The notes: generated by a model not told the origin, from the letters alone. DNA of 64,000 bases from Bacteroidaceae bacterium (GCA_030843315.1 JAUUPT010000005.1:1-64000), one strand, 5' to 3'. Shown: positions 28,617 through 38,057, numbered from the stretch's first letter. Translations and numbers: made by a program.

Positions 28617-30554
28617 ATGAAGACGAGCAAAAAAGTACAGAAAATGAACAACGTACAGAAATCAGAGAAAGAAACAGCAGTGAAAGTAACCGCTTTGGCA
28701 ATCATCCCCAAGCCGATGATATTACTTTCACCACAGAACGTGCCCACAACTGCCGGAGTGACGGAAGCACCCGAAACGGCAACCGTTCCCACCGTTGTGG
28801 AAGAAGCACCACAGCAAGCTACGCTTAAAACACCGCTTGCAACGGCTACAGCCGAAACCGACCTTGATATTACAACCGTACACCCAAGTGCGGACAACCA
28901 CCGCAAGACGTTCAATGACACATCCTTGCAGGAACTCGCGGACAGCATCCGGGAGGTAGGCGTTTTGCAGGCCATAGCCGTACGCCCACGCACGGCAGGC
29001 GGTTACGAAATCATCTACGGTGAACGCCGTTACCGTGCTTCCTTGCTTGCAGAAGCAAAGACGATAAAGGCAACCATATATAATAATGTAACAGACGATG
29101 AAGCGGAAGATATGTCACTAAGTGAGAATTTACAGCGTGAACAGGTACGCCCCACCGAAGAAGCGAAAGCCTTCAAACGCCTGCTTGAAAAGGGCAGATA
29201 TGACATGTACTCACTCGTCAGCCGTTTCGGACGGAGCGAGAAGTATATCTATACACGTTTGAAACTGAACGAACTCTATCAGCCCATAGGTGAACTGCTG
29301 GATAATGAAAAAATCACCGTCAGTGTTGCCGAGGAGATAAGCACCTATGAACCCAATATCCAAAAGGACGTGTACGAAAACCACCTCAAGGAGGGCAGCA
29401 GGGACGATTGGAGCGGTTACACGCTCAATCTGTTCAAGAGATATTTTGAGAAATGCTACACCACCGACCTTGAACAATACAAGTTCGACAAGACGGAATG
29501 CAAGGCGTGTGTACACAACGCAGCGAATTATAACCTTTTTGCCGAGCATAACGGGTGCGGACATTGCACCAACCGCAAATGTTTGGAAACCAAAAATGCC
29601 GCATTTGTGGCAAAAGAAACGGAGAAACTTCTGAAATCCGACCCGAAATTAGTGATTGCCCGACCTTATTACGGAAGCCGTAACGATACGGCACTCCAAA
29701 AATTGGACAAGAAAGGGCATGAAATCAAAGATTTTGATTACAACGTATCGGCACGGGAATTTCCCAAAGCCCCCGAAGCACCGCAGAAGGAACAGTTCAC
29801 CGAACCGACAGAGTATGAACAAGCGGTACAGACCTTTGAACAAAAAAACGAGGAATACGCCCGTAAGGTGGAAGAACTGAACCAAAAGAAAGAAGAAGGC
29901 AGGATAAAAACATATGTAAAGGTAGGACAGACAGAACCCGAACTCTGTTATGTGGAGATAAACAAGAAGGACACCGCCCCCGTCACTATCGAGACATTGC
30001 AGGAACGGGACAAGCGTTTCAAACAACTTTCCGTTGAGAAGATTGTAGCCGACACAAAAAGAGTAGTCCGTGAAAATGACTATCCCGAAAGCCCGTTCAC
30101 GCAGTACGAGGACGGAATGCTTTATTTCATCATGCTTACCAAACTGCAAAGAAAGCATTATCCGCTTTGCGGTATCAAAGACCAGCCGATGCCATTGGAC
30201 GAGAAACAGCGTATGAAGATTGTAGCCAAGCTGACGGACGCACAAAAGACCGTCATCAAACGGGACTTCATCAACCATTTTCTTTGTGAGAACGCTTACG
30301 GAGACAACAGCGCATCCAAACTGTTAAGGGACTTCGCAAACATGCACTTCCCCGACCAGTACGGACTTGCCAAAGCCACCCACGAGGAAGAATATCAGAA
30401 ACGACACGAACGCCTGGAAGAGCGGATAAAGGAGATGAAGAAAGCGGAAAAGGCGGCAGCGAAGAAAGCCGAAGCGCAGCCGACTGAAGAAAAGCAGGAG
30501 AGGAAACTCACCGAAGCGAAAAAAGGAAAAGGCGGAAATGACAAGGCCGCTTGA
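28617..30554 (+). CDS. parB: ParB/Spo0J-family protein (645 aa)
   Basis: Start taken at the ATG at 28617 (MKTSKKVQKMNNVQKSEKET), since the in-frame ATG 63 bases earlier overlaps the previous gene. ParB N-terminal domain about 100-200 with NHRKTFNDTSLQELADSIRE, YGERRYRASLLAEA and SLSENLQREQVRPTEEAKAF, then the HTH (DMYSLVSRFGRSEKYIYTRL). A Cys cluster near 300-330 (CKACVHNAANYNLF, CGHCTNRKC) could bind Zn. The C-terminus is long and Lys/Glu-rich. It may work with the ParA-like TraA in maintenance or gene control. It ends TGA AAA TGA, a double UGA stop. Confidence 0.88.
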   Translation: MKTSKKVQKMNNVQKSEKETAVKVTALAIIPKPMILLSPQNVPTTAGVTEAPETATVPTVVEEAPQQATLKTPLATATAETDLDITTVHPSADNHRKTFNDTSLQELADSIREVGVLQAIAVRPRTAGGYEIIYGERRYRASLLAEAKTIKATIYNNVTDDEAEDMSLSENLQREQVRPTEEAKAFKRLLEKGRYDMYSLVSRFGRSEKYIYTRLKLNELYQPIGELLDNEKITVSVAEEISTYEPNIQKDVYENHLKEGSRDDWSGYTLNLFKRYFEKCYTTDLEQYKFDKTECKACVHNAANYNLFAEHNGCGHCTNRKCLETKNAAFVAKETEKLLKSDPKLVIARPYYGSRNDTALQKLDKKGHEIKDFDYNVSAREFPKAPEAPQKEQFTEPTEYEQAVQTFEQKNEEYARKVEELNQKKEEGRIKTYVKVGQTEPELCYVEINKKDTAPVTIETLQERDKRFKQLSVEKIVADTKRVVRENDYPESPFTQYEDGMLYFIMLTKLQRKHYPLCGIKDQPMPLDEKQRMKIVAKLTDAQKTVIKRDFINHFLCENAYGDNSASKLLRDFANMHFPDQYGLAKATHEEEYQKRHERLEERIKEMKKAEKAAAKKAEAQPTEEKQERKLTEAKKGKGGNDKAA

Positions 30555-30681
30555 AAATGAACACGAAGCCATGCCGGAAATAAAATCCGGTATGGCTTTT
30601 CCTTCCAAGACCGGCAAGGCGGGCAGGGCCGGACGACCCCACCCACACCGCCACCGTAATTATCATCCAAACCATCCATAT

Positions 30682-30921
30682 ATGAACTATATCAGAATCT
30701 CCCCGAATGTGGAATATTCCACCGATACGGACTTCTTCCTTGAAAACCAGATACTCTGTATCGTGGACAAGGAGGGTACGAAGTTTTGCAGTCTGATTGA
30801 AAACCGACTGTTCATGCGTTCCGATAACCGTCATATCAGCGAACGGATGCAACTGAATATCATGCGTGAAATCCACGGGGACATCTGCCGCCTGTGCTAT
30901 GGCGGCGAACCCGTGGACTGA
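30682..30921 (+). CDS. Small protein of unknown function (79 aa)
   Basis: Start chosen at ATG 30682 (MNYIRISPNVEYSTDTDFFL) because the longer reading begins inside a Pro/His-rich stretch that looks non-coding. Conserved-looking, soluble, ends CRLCYGGEPVD then TGA, 40 bases before a strong terminator. Found at the end of the parB transcript. Function unknown. Confidence 0.55.
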   Translation: MNYIRISPNVEYSTDTDFFLENQILCIVDKEGTKFCSLIENRLFMRSDNRHISERMQLNIMREIHGDICRLCYGGEPVD

Positions 30922-30960
30922 CCTGCCACACCCCACACCTGAACAGCTTCCCTTAAAAAA

Positions 30961-30996
30961 GTCGGGCAATCCTTACGTGATTGCCCGGCTTTTTTC
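30961..30996 (+). terminator. Intrinsic terminator after the parB group
   Basis: 11-bp stem (GTCGGGCAATC with GATTGCCCGGC, one G-T pair) with a 7-base loop and a T-run at 30990-30995. An A-run just before it may let it work in both directions. Confidence 0.85.
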
Positions 30997-31079
30997 TACT
31001 TTTGCGTAGTTGAATATAAAATCAAGAAAGTTATAAGATTAGAAAAAGTTGAATGATAACATATTAGAATAGCTTTTAG

Positions 31080-31232
31080 CTGTTTATTCCCGAACACGAA
31101 ACGACCAATTTTAATGCAGGAGAATAAACGGGCGGAGTCCTTGTCATACACTTATGGCACGGTCTTAACTCGTTTCCTGCGAGGCGCTTGGTCGTGCCTG
31201 TGTTCAAACTTGTTAGGTACCGTGCTTTTTTA
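31080..31232 (+). ncRNA. Candidate structured RNA or leader upstream of the SLOG gene
   Basis: Nested complementary segments: GAACAC (31092) with GTGTTC (31200); CGACCAA (31102) with TTGGTCG (31188); GCAGGA plus AACG (31116-31130) with CGTTTCCTGC (31171); TGTCAT (31142) with ATGGCA (31154). A competing pair, GCACGGT (31157) with ACCGTGC (31219), is followed by six T and would act as a terminator, while forming it breaks the inner hairpin. A -7-like TACTTTTG at 30997-31004 could start the transcript. No good tRNA cloverleaf fits. It looks like a regulated leader or small RNA. No known family recognised. Confidence 0.5.
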
Positions 31233-31289
31233 TTTCCGGTACATAGCAAGAAGTTACGGACAAGGCATTAATTAAAAAACCATAGCAAG

Positions 31290-31751
31290 ATGTACAACAA
31301 GAGCGTTGCCATAACAGGCTGTACCATTGAAAAAATAACGAAATACGACCAATTCAGGGAGGATAAAATCCGTATGGAACTCTACCGGATCATCCTTTCA
31401 CTTTATGATGAAGGTTGCCGCACATTCACCTGCAATCTACATTCCTATATCGGATTATTAGGCGCGGATACGATAGTCATGCTGCGTGAAGCGGATAAAT
31501 GCCCGGAGATTATTCTTTCGGCGGTCATACCGGAAACATCTTTTCCGGCAGATACCGACAAAATGTACCGTGCCTTGTATGACGACCTGATGAAGCTGGC
31601 GGACAGCAAAGAGATACTTTCAGAAAAAGACAACGCCGGAAAGGTACTGTCCGGTTGCCATATCATCTGTTATTACAATGACTTCTGTCCGGAAATCGGG
31701 CAGGTACGTGCATCCGGCCTTCCCTATACCAATATCTACAAAATGATATAG
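31290..31751 (+). CDS. SLOG-domain (DUF1273/YpsA-like) protein
   Basis: 153 residues. Begins with the Rossmann-like signature of the family (SVAITGCTIEKITKY), then a helix and TFTCNLHSYIGLLGADTIVM, with alternating strands and helices and ICYYNDFCPEIGQ near the end. SLOG proteins bind nucleotide-derived ligands and are frequent in ICEs and defence loci. Preceded by the structured leader, which may control it. Stop TAG. Confidence 0.7.
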   Translation: MYNKSVAITGCTIEKITKYDQFREDKIRMELYRIILSLYDEGCRTFTCNLHSYIGLLGADTIVMLREADKCPEIILSAVIPETSFPADTDKMYRALYDDLMKLADSKEILSEKDNAGKVLSGCHIICYYNDFCPEIGQVRASGLPYTNIYKMI

Positions 31752-31772
31752 GCACACATTCCCCGCCGTATG

Positions 31773-32684
31773 TTACAGCAGTTTTTCCAGCCGTGCAATC
31801 CGTTTCTCGGTTGACGGATGCGTACTCATGATGTATTCGGTAAACGAAGGCCGCTCCCCGTCCGTCTCCGTCACCACCAGCCGGCGCAGGAACGAGAGCA
31901 AACCTTCACCACACCCATAGCGCACGGCATATGTGTCGCAGCGGTATTCGGCATATTTGTTGATATTCACGTCGGCCATCCGGCTGATACCGTATATCGT
32001 ATGATGCAGTAATTTATAGATACCCCACCATAGTTTCGCTATCCCCACCACAGCGAACCGGACAGCCGGAGCCACCGCAATCACAAGATTGCCTATGATT
32101 CCGAAAACCAAAGCCGGGATAAGGAACAGCCCGTACAGGCAACGGTAACCCAGCGACTGCATCGAGAACAGAAGCACCTGGTAAACGAAATCATAATGCG
32201 AGATATGCCCCACCTCGTGGCTGATTATCCCTTTCAGTTCCTCGTCCGAAGCGGCGACAAGTATGCCACCCGTCAGACCGATGGTATTGAAACCGAAAGT
32301 TACGGCATTCGTGCGTGCATCCTTATTGCGGTAGATATTCAGCTTTCTTTCCATACCCATTTCCGAAAGCAGGCGTTCCACCCGTCCCCGTTCATTGCCA
32401 TCCAGCGGTTTATACCCTTCCTTTATCCGCATCACCCACACGTTCAGGGGTGAAAGGCTGTACAATATGTAAAGCAGTACGATATAGAAAGGCATCGAAT
32501 AGACCAGATGATGCGCGAAGGGATATTCAGCGAACAGTCCCGGCAGGAACGAAGGGGCCACCCAGCCGATGATTGCCAGCAGCAGGACATAAAAGGCAGA
32601 TATAAGGACAATATTTATCACTGTCACATAAACAAGCAGAAGCAGCTTGAATAAAATGCGGAATATTCGGAGTGTTGTTTTCAT
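31773..32684 (-). CDS. M48-family membrane zinc metalloprotease (HtpX-like)
   Basis: About 303 residues from MKTTLRIFRILFKLLLLVYV (ATG 32682-32684; a longer in-frame start at 32735 is less likely). Two N-terminal membrane segments, catalytic motif GIISHEVGHISHYD and the downstream ligand in EYRCDTYAVRYG, with further hydrophobic segments between. Expected to degrade membrane or envelope proteins. It lies downstream of traQ on the tra strand. The usual tra-linked lysozyme gene was not seen here; this protease may serve envelope remodelling instead (inference). Confidence 0.88.
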   Translation of the reverse strand: MKTTLRIFRILFKLLLLVYVTVINIVLISAFYVLLLAIIGWVAPSFLPGLFAEYPFAHHLVYSMPFYIVLLYILYSLSPLNVWVMRIKEGYKPLDGNERGRVERLLSEMGMERKLNIYRNKDARTNAVTFGFNTIGLTGGILVAASDEELKGIISHEVGHISHYDFVYQVLLFSMQSLGYRCLYGLFLIPALVFGIIGNLVIAVAPAVRFAVVGIAKLWWGIYKLLHHTIYGISRMADVNINKYAEYRCDTYAVRYGCGEGLLSFLRRLVVTETDGERPSFTEYIMSTHPSTEKRIARLEKLL

Positions 32685-32835
32685 GTGCTTATAAATTAAA
32701 ACGGTCTGTAAATATAACGAGTTATTTTCTATCAAAGGGCAGATAAATCATTCAAATTGCTGCCATCCGGTCAAATTCAGGAAATGAAAAACGGCGGGAT
32801 GCCCCGCCGTCCTTCCTGATAGATACTGATAGCGA

Positions 32836-33297
32836 CTATTCTTCCGCCGTACCGCTTTCCACGTCAAACGTCACCGTCAGTTCCCTTTCCCGTCCGAAAT
32901 TATCCCGGACAAAGAATTTCAGTTCCGAGCGTTTGGCACTTGTCGAGCGGTAAAAGAGAGTGAACACCTGCTTCACCGGATTTTCCGTATCCAGCCCCGG
33001 CACTTCCGCCAGCGGCCTTACTTCCCGGTTGACGAGTTTTACGCCTTCGCAGTCCGTCACCTCTCCCTTGCCTTCCATCTGAATGTAGCCTATTTCATAC
33101 TCCGCCTTCTCATAGTCCCCTTCACGATCCAGATAAAAGCGTATCTCCACCGTTTCACCCGTTGCAATCTGTTTTTGCAGATACCATGACGAGAGGCTGA
33201 AATCATAATCCTGCCGGATGTCTATCTCATCGTTACATGAACCCAATGCCAGCACCGCAACCAGTGCGGCTATACATATATAAATTACGTTTTTCAT
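32836..33297 (-). CDS. traQ: Conjugative transfer protein TraQ (DUF3872)
   Basis: 153 residues with lipoprotein signal (CIAALVAVLALGSCNDEIDI) followed by YDFSLSSWYLQKQIATGETV, the DUF3872 opening. Small Ig-like periplasmic lipoprotein at the end of the Bacteroides tra operon. It follows traO directly; traP (CHC2 zinc finger/primase-like) is absent. Stop TAG. Confidence 0.9.
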   Translation of the reverse strand: MKNVIYICIAALVAVLALGSCNDEIDIRQDYDFSLSSWYLQKQIATGETVEIRFYLDREGDYEKAEYEIGYIQMEGKGEVTDCEGVKLVNREVRPLAEVPGLDTENPVKQVFTLFYRSTSAKRSELKFFVRDNFGRERELTVTFDVESGTAEE

Positions 33298-33323
33298 TTT
33301 TATATTTCTCCTTTCTCTTTTCG

Positions 33324-33917
33324 TTAGTTGATAATTATGCGAACGCCCAATCCTATCTGTGTATGGAAATTCCCCGCGTCCGTTCCGAACAGCGCCCTTT
33401 CCTTGACTTGCAGCAGGAAGACGATCCGGTCTGTCAGATAGACATCAAAGGCCGCAGTCAGTCCACCGCCATAAATAAAACTGTCCCCGTTGGTCACTGC
33501 CGCCCCGTCGGGGAGCAGGGAGGTTCCCCAATTGACTGTCTCGAAGCCGCCCAGAGCGGAAAGCCCGATACGGAAACAGACGTTCCGTCCCTTGTCCGAC
33601 AATACGGGGATAAAGTAGCCGAGTTCTCCGGTAAACTGCGCTTTTGGTATCGCCTTGTTCTCATAAGTATATTTCTTTATCTGATAGTCCAGACCGTACA
33701 GCCAGTAAGTGCGGTTACGGTTGGTAAGGGTAAAGGCCAGCGAGGTGAAGTAGTGACGCTCACCGCCGCTCTTCCATGAAAGGAAATGATCCACTCCACC
33801 GCTGGTGAACTGTATGCCGGTCTGCCCCGGCAGGTCACGCTGCGCGTATGCCTTGTCCGCTCCGAAGAGCAACGTCACGGCAACCGTCAATATGAATAGT
33901 ATTCTTTGCATATACAT
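33324..33917 (-). CDS. traO: Conjugative transfer protein TraO
   Basis: 197 residues with signal peptide (ILFILTVAVTLLFGADKAYA). The rest alternates like an outer-membrane beta-barrel (YWLYGLDYQIKKYTYENKAI, ending IGLGVRIIIN). The family is the TraO barrel of the CTnDOT transfer apparatus, presumably in the outer membrane with TraN. Trp codons are TGG. Stop TAA. Confidence 0.9.
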   Translation of the reverse strand: MYMQRILFILTVAVTLLFGADKAYAQRDLPGQTGIQFTSGGVDHFLSWKSGGERHYFTSLAFTLTNRNRTYWLYGLDYQIKKYTYENKAIPKAQFTGELGYFIPVLSDKGRNVCFRIGLSALGGFETVNWGTSLLPDGAAVTNGDSFIYGGGLTAAFDVYLTDRIVFLLQVKERALFGTDAGNFHTQIGLGVRIIIN

Positions 33918-33935
33918 TATATTATATAGGGGTTA

Positions 33936-34835
33936 CTATTTCAGATGCAGTTCACTGATCGGCTTTGCCGCCACAAGGTCGGTGTTCTCTATGCGGAACG
34001 ACTGGTGACGGGCACCGCCCTTTTCGTAAATCTCCACAACGAGTAGTTTGTCATCCGGCAAGGTGAGTTTGGGCAGCACGAATATGTTACGCACCGTGGC
34101 TTTTCCATCCACCGTTATCAGGCGGTTATACGTCCTTACCGGTTCGATGAAATTCTCCTGCATGGCTGTACGTTTCGCCACTTTCTTGTCGATGACTTTA
34201 AAACGGATATAGTCGATGTCAAACGATATGTCCGAACTGTTGCGCACGGAAGTATGCAGGTACAGCAGGTCGTTATTGATATAAATTCCTTTGAGCAGTG
34301 TCTGTATGCCGTACTTCTTGCAGCCGATATGTTTGATGTCCCTTTTGTTCTTCTTATACAGCGTGTACATGATGCGGTTCACCACCAGCGGTGTCTCCCC
34401 GCCGAGTTCCTTCAGCTTCACGAACATGCGGTCACCGGCAATGCCGCCTTCGGGATTGTCCCGGAGCCAGTCCTCCATCTCGATGGAGAGCTGTGCCGGT
34501 TCGTCCTTGTAAACCACATTGAAGGAATAGAAACAACCGTCGGCAGTGATGACTGAAAAATTGGTTTCCCCCTCAAAGCCTTTTACCGCCGCCTTGATGC
34601 GTACCACGTTTTCCGCTCCCGTGGCCTTGTCCGCGATGATGTCGAACGAACCCAAGTCCACATATTTCACTTCGGAAGGGAAAAGGATATGCACGGTTTT
34701 CTGGAAAGTCACCTCAATCTGATGCGGTGCGATAATCCGGTTGGTGGGAAAAATCTTTGTTTCCACCGGTTCCTGCGCTTTTACCGACAATACGGTTAAA
34801 AGCATGACTATTGATAGAATAAATCTTGTCTTCAT
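33936..34835 (-). CDS. traN: Conjugative transfer protein TraN
   Basis: 299 residues with signal peptide (MKTRFILSIVMLLTVLSVKA). Residues 30-60 (NRIIAPHQIEVTFQKTVHIL) are the DUF4138/TraN opening; the fold resembles VirB9. Forms the outer-membrane core with TraM and TraO. Trp codon TGG. 4 bases downstream of traM. Stop TAG. Confidence 0.92.
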   Translation of the reverse strand: MKTRFILSIVMLLTVLSVKAQEPVETKIFPTNRIIAPHQIEVTFQKTVHILFPSEVKYVDLGSFDIIADKATGAENVVRIKAAVKGFEGETNFSVITADGCFYSFNVVYKDEPAQLSIEMEDWLRDNPEGGIAGDRMFVKLKELGGETPLVVNRIMYTLYKKNKRDIKHIGCKKYGIQTLLKGIYINNDLLYLHTSVRNSSDISFDIDYIRFKVIDKKVAKRTAMQENFIEPVRTYNRLITVDGKATVRNIFVLPKLTLPDDKLLVVEIYEKGGARHQSFRIENTDLVAAKPISELHLK

Positions 34836-34839
34836 CTGA

Positions 34840-36099
34840 TTACTGTTTTTTTGAGATTAATAAAAGTTGATAATTCGCTTTCACGGCCACCTTCACCTCA
34901 CGCATCTTTGTGGCCAGATATTGTGAACCGCCGCTAAGCACGCCCCTTGTCACGTCCATGACGAGTTGTTGCGAGGCACTGCGGGCGAACGAGATGCTTG
35001 TCCCGAAACTGCCCCCGATATTGGCGGCGGCTTCCTTCATGGCGGTACGCTCTGCGGTATTCGGAACGAAAAGTCCGGCCTGCCCGTCCATGTCGTATGC
35101 CGCCAGTTCCACCGGCAGGATATTGCCGCCGCTCTCGATGGAATTTACCGTGACTGCCATCCGCTGCCCCTCGATACGCACCGTTCCGTATAGCGGAGTA
35201 TTGGCCGGTACAAGCACGCCGCCCACTTGCAGCGGCTCCAGCAGCCGGAACTTCAGCCATGCCCCGGTACTCACCGTCTGGTCTTCGGCCACGCAGGCAC
35301 GTATCGTATTGGCTCCGGCAAGCTGTCCGCCGCCTACCGCAGTGGCAAAACCGTAATTGCGGGGTATCGTGTCAAGTGGCGGAGGTGCGGCCAGTGACGA
35401 AACCACATTCTCCGTGGCACGTCCGGCGGCTATGGCGGCAGGATTGCCGGATGAACCGCCCGCAGGCAGTATGTTCTTCACCTGCCCGCCCGTCTGTCCG
35501 GGGAAATAGCGTGCCGCCATCTCATACGACTTCTCCATCAGTTCCAGCGGGTCTTGTCCCTTGCGTTCACGTTCCAGCTTTTCGTTAAGCTCTTTCACCT
35601 GCCGTTCCAGTTCGTCCACCCGCGGACTTTCTTTCGGCTCCTGATAGAACGAGGTGATTTGCCTTGAAATCCGCTTCTGTTTCTCTCTGGACTCCCGGAT
35701 AGCATCCGGTTTCGGTGCATCTTCTTCCGGTTTCAGCCCGTCCGGCGTGTCCGGTGCCAGATAGTCACCCGCCACGTCCTGCAAGGTTCTCACCTTTTCC
35801 TGCCTGCGCTTTTTCATCTCTTCCAGTTCGTAAGCCTTCTGTTTGTCGGCCATCGTTTCGGGCGCGATAGCGTCGGGTATGGTGGTGTTGATGCCCGCTG
35901 TCCCTTCCACCGTGGCAGCCGCGTCCGGTTTGAAAAGAAACCAGATGAACCCGGCACACAGCAGGGAGAGGAACGCCACCACACCATAAAATTTCAGTTT
36001 TCCGGCGGCTTTTCCGTCCGCTTTCTTTTCGGATGCAGGCTCCGCTTTCTGCGTTGCCTTTTCCTTTTCTTTCTCTTCTTTCTTATCGGATTGTGTCAT
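34840..36099 (-). CDS. traM: Conjugative transfer protein TraM (VirB10-like)
   Basis: About 419 residues from MTQSDKKEEKEKEKATQKAE (36099; MYP three codons earlier is also possible). Cytoplasmic Lys/Glu-rich tail, one membrane anchor (about 36-54, GVVAFLSLLCAGFIWFLFKP), long periplasmic Pro/Glu region with coiled coil (PRVDELERQVKELNEKLERE) and a C-terminal domain starting IRACVAEDQTVSTGAWLKFR. It bridges inner and outer membrane. It overlaps traL by 17 bases. Confidence 0.92.
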   Translation of the reverse strand: MTQSDKKEEKEKEKATQKAEPASEKKADGKAAGKLKFYGVVAFLSLLCAGFIWFLFKPDAAATVEGTAGINTTIPDAIAPETMADKQKAYELEEMKKRRQEKVRTLQDVAGDYLAPDTPDGLKPEEDAPKPDAIRESREKQKRISRQITSFYQEPKESPRVDELERQVKELNEKLERERKGQDPLELMEKSYEMAARYFPGQTGGQVKNILPAGGSSGNPAAIAAGRATENVVSSLAAPPPLDTIPRNYGFATAVGGGQLAGANTIRACVAEDQTVSTGAWLKFRLLEPLQVGGVLVPANTPLYGTVRIEGQRMAVTVNSIESGGNILPVELAAYDMDGQAGLFVPNTAERTAMKEAAANIGGSFGTSISFARSASQQLVMDVTRGVLSGGSQYLATKMREVKVAVKANYQLLLISKKQ

Positions 36100-36373
36100 T
36101 GGATACATTGTTTTTGAATGGTTGGATACTGTCCGCTTCAGGGAGCGCAATCCTTTGGAGATGCCGCACCTCAATCGGAAATTTGTCTGTCCCGCAGAAA
36201 CCGCCCACGATGTAGGCAAGGTCGATGGCGGCGAAGAGTCCGAGCAGGTAAAGGATGATAATCCTCTGCTGCCGGTAGCTCAACCGTTGCCAGCGTCTGC
36301 GGAGTTTCGCTATATGGCGGTCTTTCCCCGTTCTGAACGAGTGGAAGACCTTTTTTATTCCGTTATCTTTCAT
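36083..36373 (-). CDS. traL: Conjugative transfer protein TraL (DUF3989)
   Basis: 96 residues: basic N-terminus (AKLRRRWQRLSYRQQRIIIL), a single membrane segment (LYLLGLFAAIDLAYIVGGFC) and a short periplasmic tail. The start overlaps the end of traK by 11 bases and the end overlaps traM, so translation is coupled. Size and location match TraL. Confidence 0.88.
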   Translation of the reverse strand: MKDNGIKKVFHSFRTGKDRHIAKLRRRWQRLSYRQQRIIILYLLGLFAAIDLAYIVGGFCGTDKFPIEVRHLQRIALPEADSIQPFKNNVSNDTIR

Positions 36374-36986
36374 ACTGTCCGATGTCCTTGTTCTCGATGA
36401 TTGTAAAACTCTCTATCAGGAATCCCTGTGGATTGTTGTCGCTCCGGGTCACATTCCTCAGACGGCAGGTGGTGACAAGCGACCTTTCGGTAACGCTGCT
36501 CGAACGGATGATGTGCTGCCGGCAATAGGTCTTCATCCCGTATGGATAGCTGTTGAAGTCTCCCCGGATACTGTCCACCGTCAGGGTCTGCGAGATATTT
36601 CCCGCTATCATCCGGTTGAAATACCCTTTCTCCTGCAAGTTCCGGTAATAACCGATGGCGCTTTCATCCGAGAGGTAAAGGGCGCGCTGCACATTGCTTT
36701 CAATGGCGCTTTTGTCGGGGGACAAGGTGAAGAACAGTTCGTGGAAACGCCTGATATGCTCCCTCGCTTCCACGGGACGGTTCTGCTGCACGTCCTGCGA
36801 GAGTGCGAGCATCAGTGACTTCCCGCTGTCCAGTACATAGATTTTCTGCCGCTGCGCTTCCGCAAACTCGTATGCCTTTCAGGTGGCGAAGACCGTTACC
36901 AGTGCGCATACTCCCAGGAATACCATTCCGAACAGCCGCAGCTGCCGGAACGATGTCTCGATGTTTTTTAATGATTTAAATTCCAT
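36363..36986 (-). CDS. traK: Conjugative transfer protein TraK (VirB8-like) with in-frame UGA
   Basis: 207 codons from MEFKSLKNIETSFRQLRLFG. One membrane segment (about 18-35), then TGA at 36879-36881 (codon 36) exactly at its end: VTVFAT-stop-KAYEFAEAQRQKIYVLD. The downstream part is the conserved TraK periplasmic domain (LMLALSQDVQQNRPVEAREH, FFTLSPDKSAIESNVQRALY). Terminating at the UGA leaves only a membrane anchor. With Trp the protein is full length for the family. This is the only Trp codon in the gene. Stop TAA, overlapping traL. Confidence 0.92.
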
Positions 36987-37014
36987 GTTTTTTCTGTTTT
37001 TTAATATGATACGT

Positions 37015-38028
37015 TTAAAACATTTTCTTGATGCGTCCGGCTACTGATCCGCCGACGGCACCGCCGACTGCCGCAGCACCGTTCCCGGCCATCTTCCCGG
37101 CACCGTTGGCCTTCTGCCCGTAAGCTCCCGCACCGCCGGCCTGAATGATCCACGAGGAAACCGTCGGCACGCAGAAATAACCGATGATACCGATTATCAT
37201 GAATATGCAATATACACTGTTCGATGCGTCCGGTATGAATGTCGGGTCCTGCATCTGCTTGATGTCCTGCTGCAACATCAGTATCTGTATGCGTGAGAGA
37301 ATAGCCCCGAACAGGTCACCCACCGGTAGCCATAAGTAAATGCAGATATAGCGTGACAGCCATGTGGTGAGCGTACTTTGGAATCCGTCATAGACGGCCA
37401 GCGCAAAGGAAATCGGCCCCAGTATGGACAGGACAATCAGGAAGAAAGTTCTCAGCGTGTCTATCAGCAGCGAGGCCGCCTGGAAGAACAGTTCCAGCAG
37501 TTCCCGGAACCATTGCCGCACTTTCTCTCCCATGTCATACACCGCTTTCTGCCCGTACATGTTTATCATCGTGTCCATGTCACCCAACGACCAGCCGAGT
37601 TCGTCTATCTTCTTGTCAAACTCCTCGTCGCTTACCAGAAAGGCTTTTGCCGGGTCACGCAGCATCGCCTCCCGTTCCAGTTCGTCCTTCTCTTCCTGAT
37701 ACTTCTTCATGTCGAAAGTCTGCTGTTCGACCAGTGAGGAAGTCGCACTGCATACGGGGGAAAGTATCCCGTTGATTGTACCCAATACAATGGTGGGGAA
37801 GAACATGATGCAAAGTCCCAGCACGAACGGCCTGAAAAGCGGGAACACGTCTATCTCCTCCGCCCTTGCAAGGGACTGCCAGACCCGGTACGCCACGTAG
37901 AACAGGGCACCGATACCGGCCACACCTTTCGCCACACTGGCCATATCCTCGCACAGCGGCATCATTTCATCGTAAAGCGAACGCAGCAACTCATGCAGGT
38001 TCGTCCAGTCTATTGATAGTAATACCAT
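37015..38028 (-). CDS. traJ: Conjugative transfer protein TraJ (VirB6-like)
   Basis: 337 residues with about six membrane segments (IGALFYVAYRVWQSLARAEE, PFVLGLCIMFFPTIVLGTIN, LIDTLRTFFLIVLSILGPIS, IFMIIGIIGYFCVPTVSSWI) and a Gly/Ala-rich C-terminus. Inner-membrane channel component. Trp codons are all TGG and there is no internal stop. Stop TAA. Confidence 0.93.
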   Translation of the reverse strand: MVLLSIDWTNLHELLRSLYDEMMPLCEDMASVAKGVAGIGALFYVAYRVWQSLARAEEIDVFPLFRPFVLGLCIMFFPTIVLGTINGILSPVCSATSSLVEQQTFDMKKYQEEKDELEREAMLRDPAKAFLVSDEEFDKKIDELGWSLGDMDTMINMYGQKAVYDMGEKVRQWFRELLELFFQAASLLIDTLRTFFLIVLSILGPISFALAVYDGFQSTLTTWLSRYICIYLWLPVGDLFGAILSRIQILMLQQDIKQMQDPTFIPDASNSVYCIFMIIGIIGYFCVPTVSSWIIQAGGAGAYGQKANGAGKMAGNGAAAVGGAVGGSVAGRIKKMF

Positions 38029-38057
38029 AGTTTATCCGTTTCTTTAATGATGAATGA

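Noticed and set aside
31195..31215. tRNA T-arm suggested by TTCAAAC at 31202-31208
   Set aside because: The flanking five bases on each side do not pair, and no acceptor or anticodon stem can be built around it. The segment is better explained by the GAACAC/GTGTTC stem.
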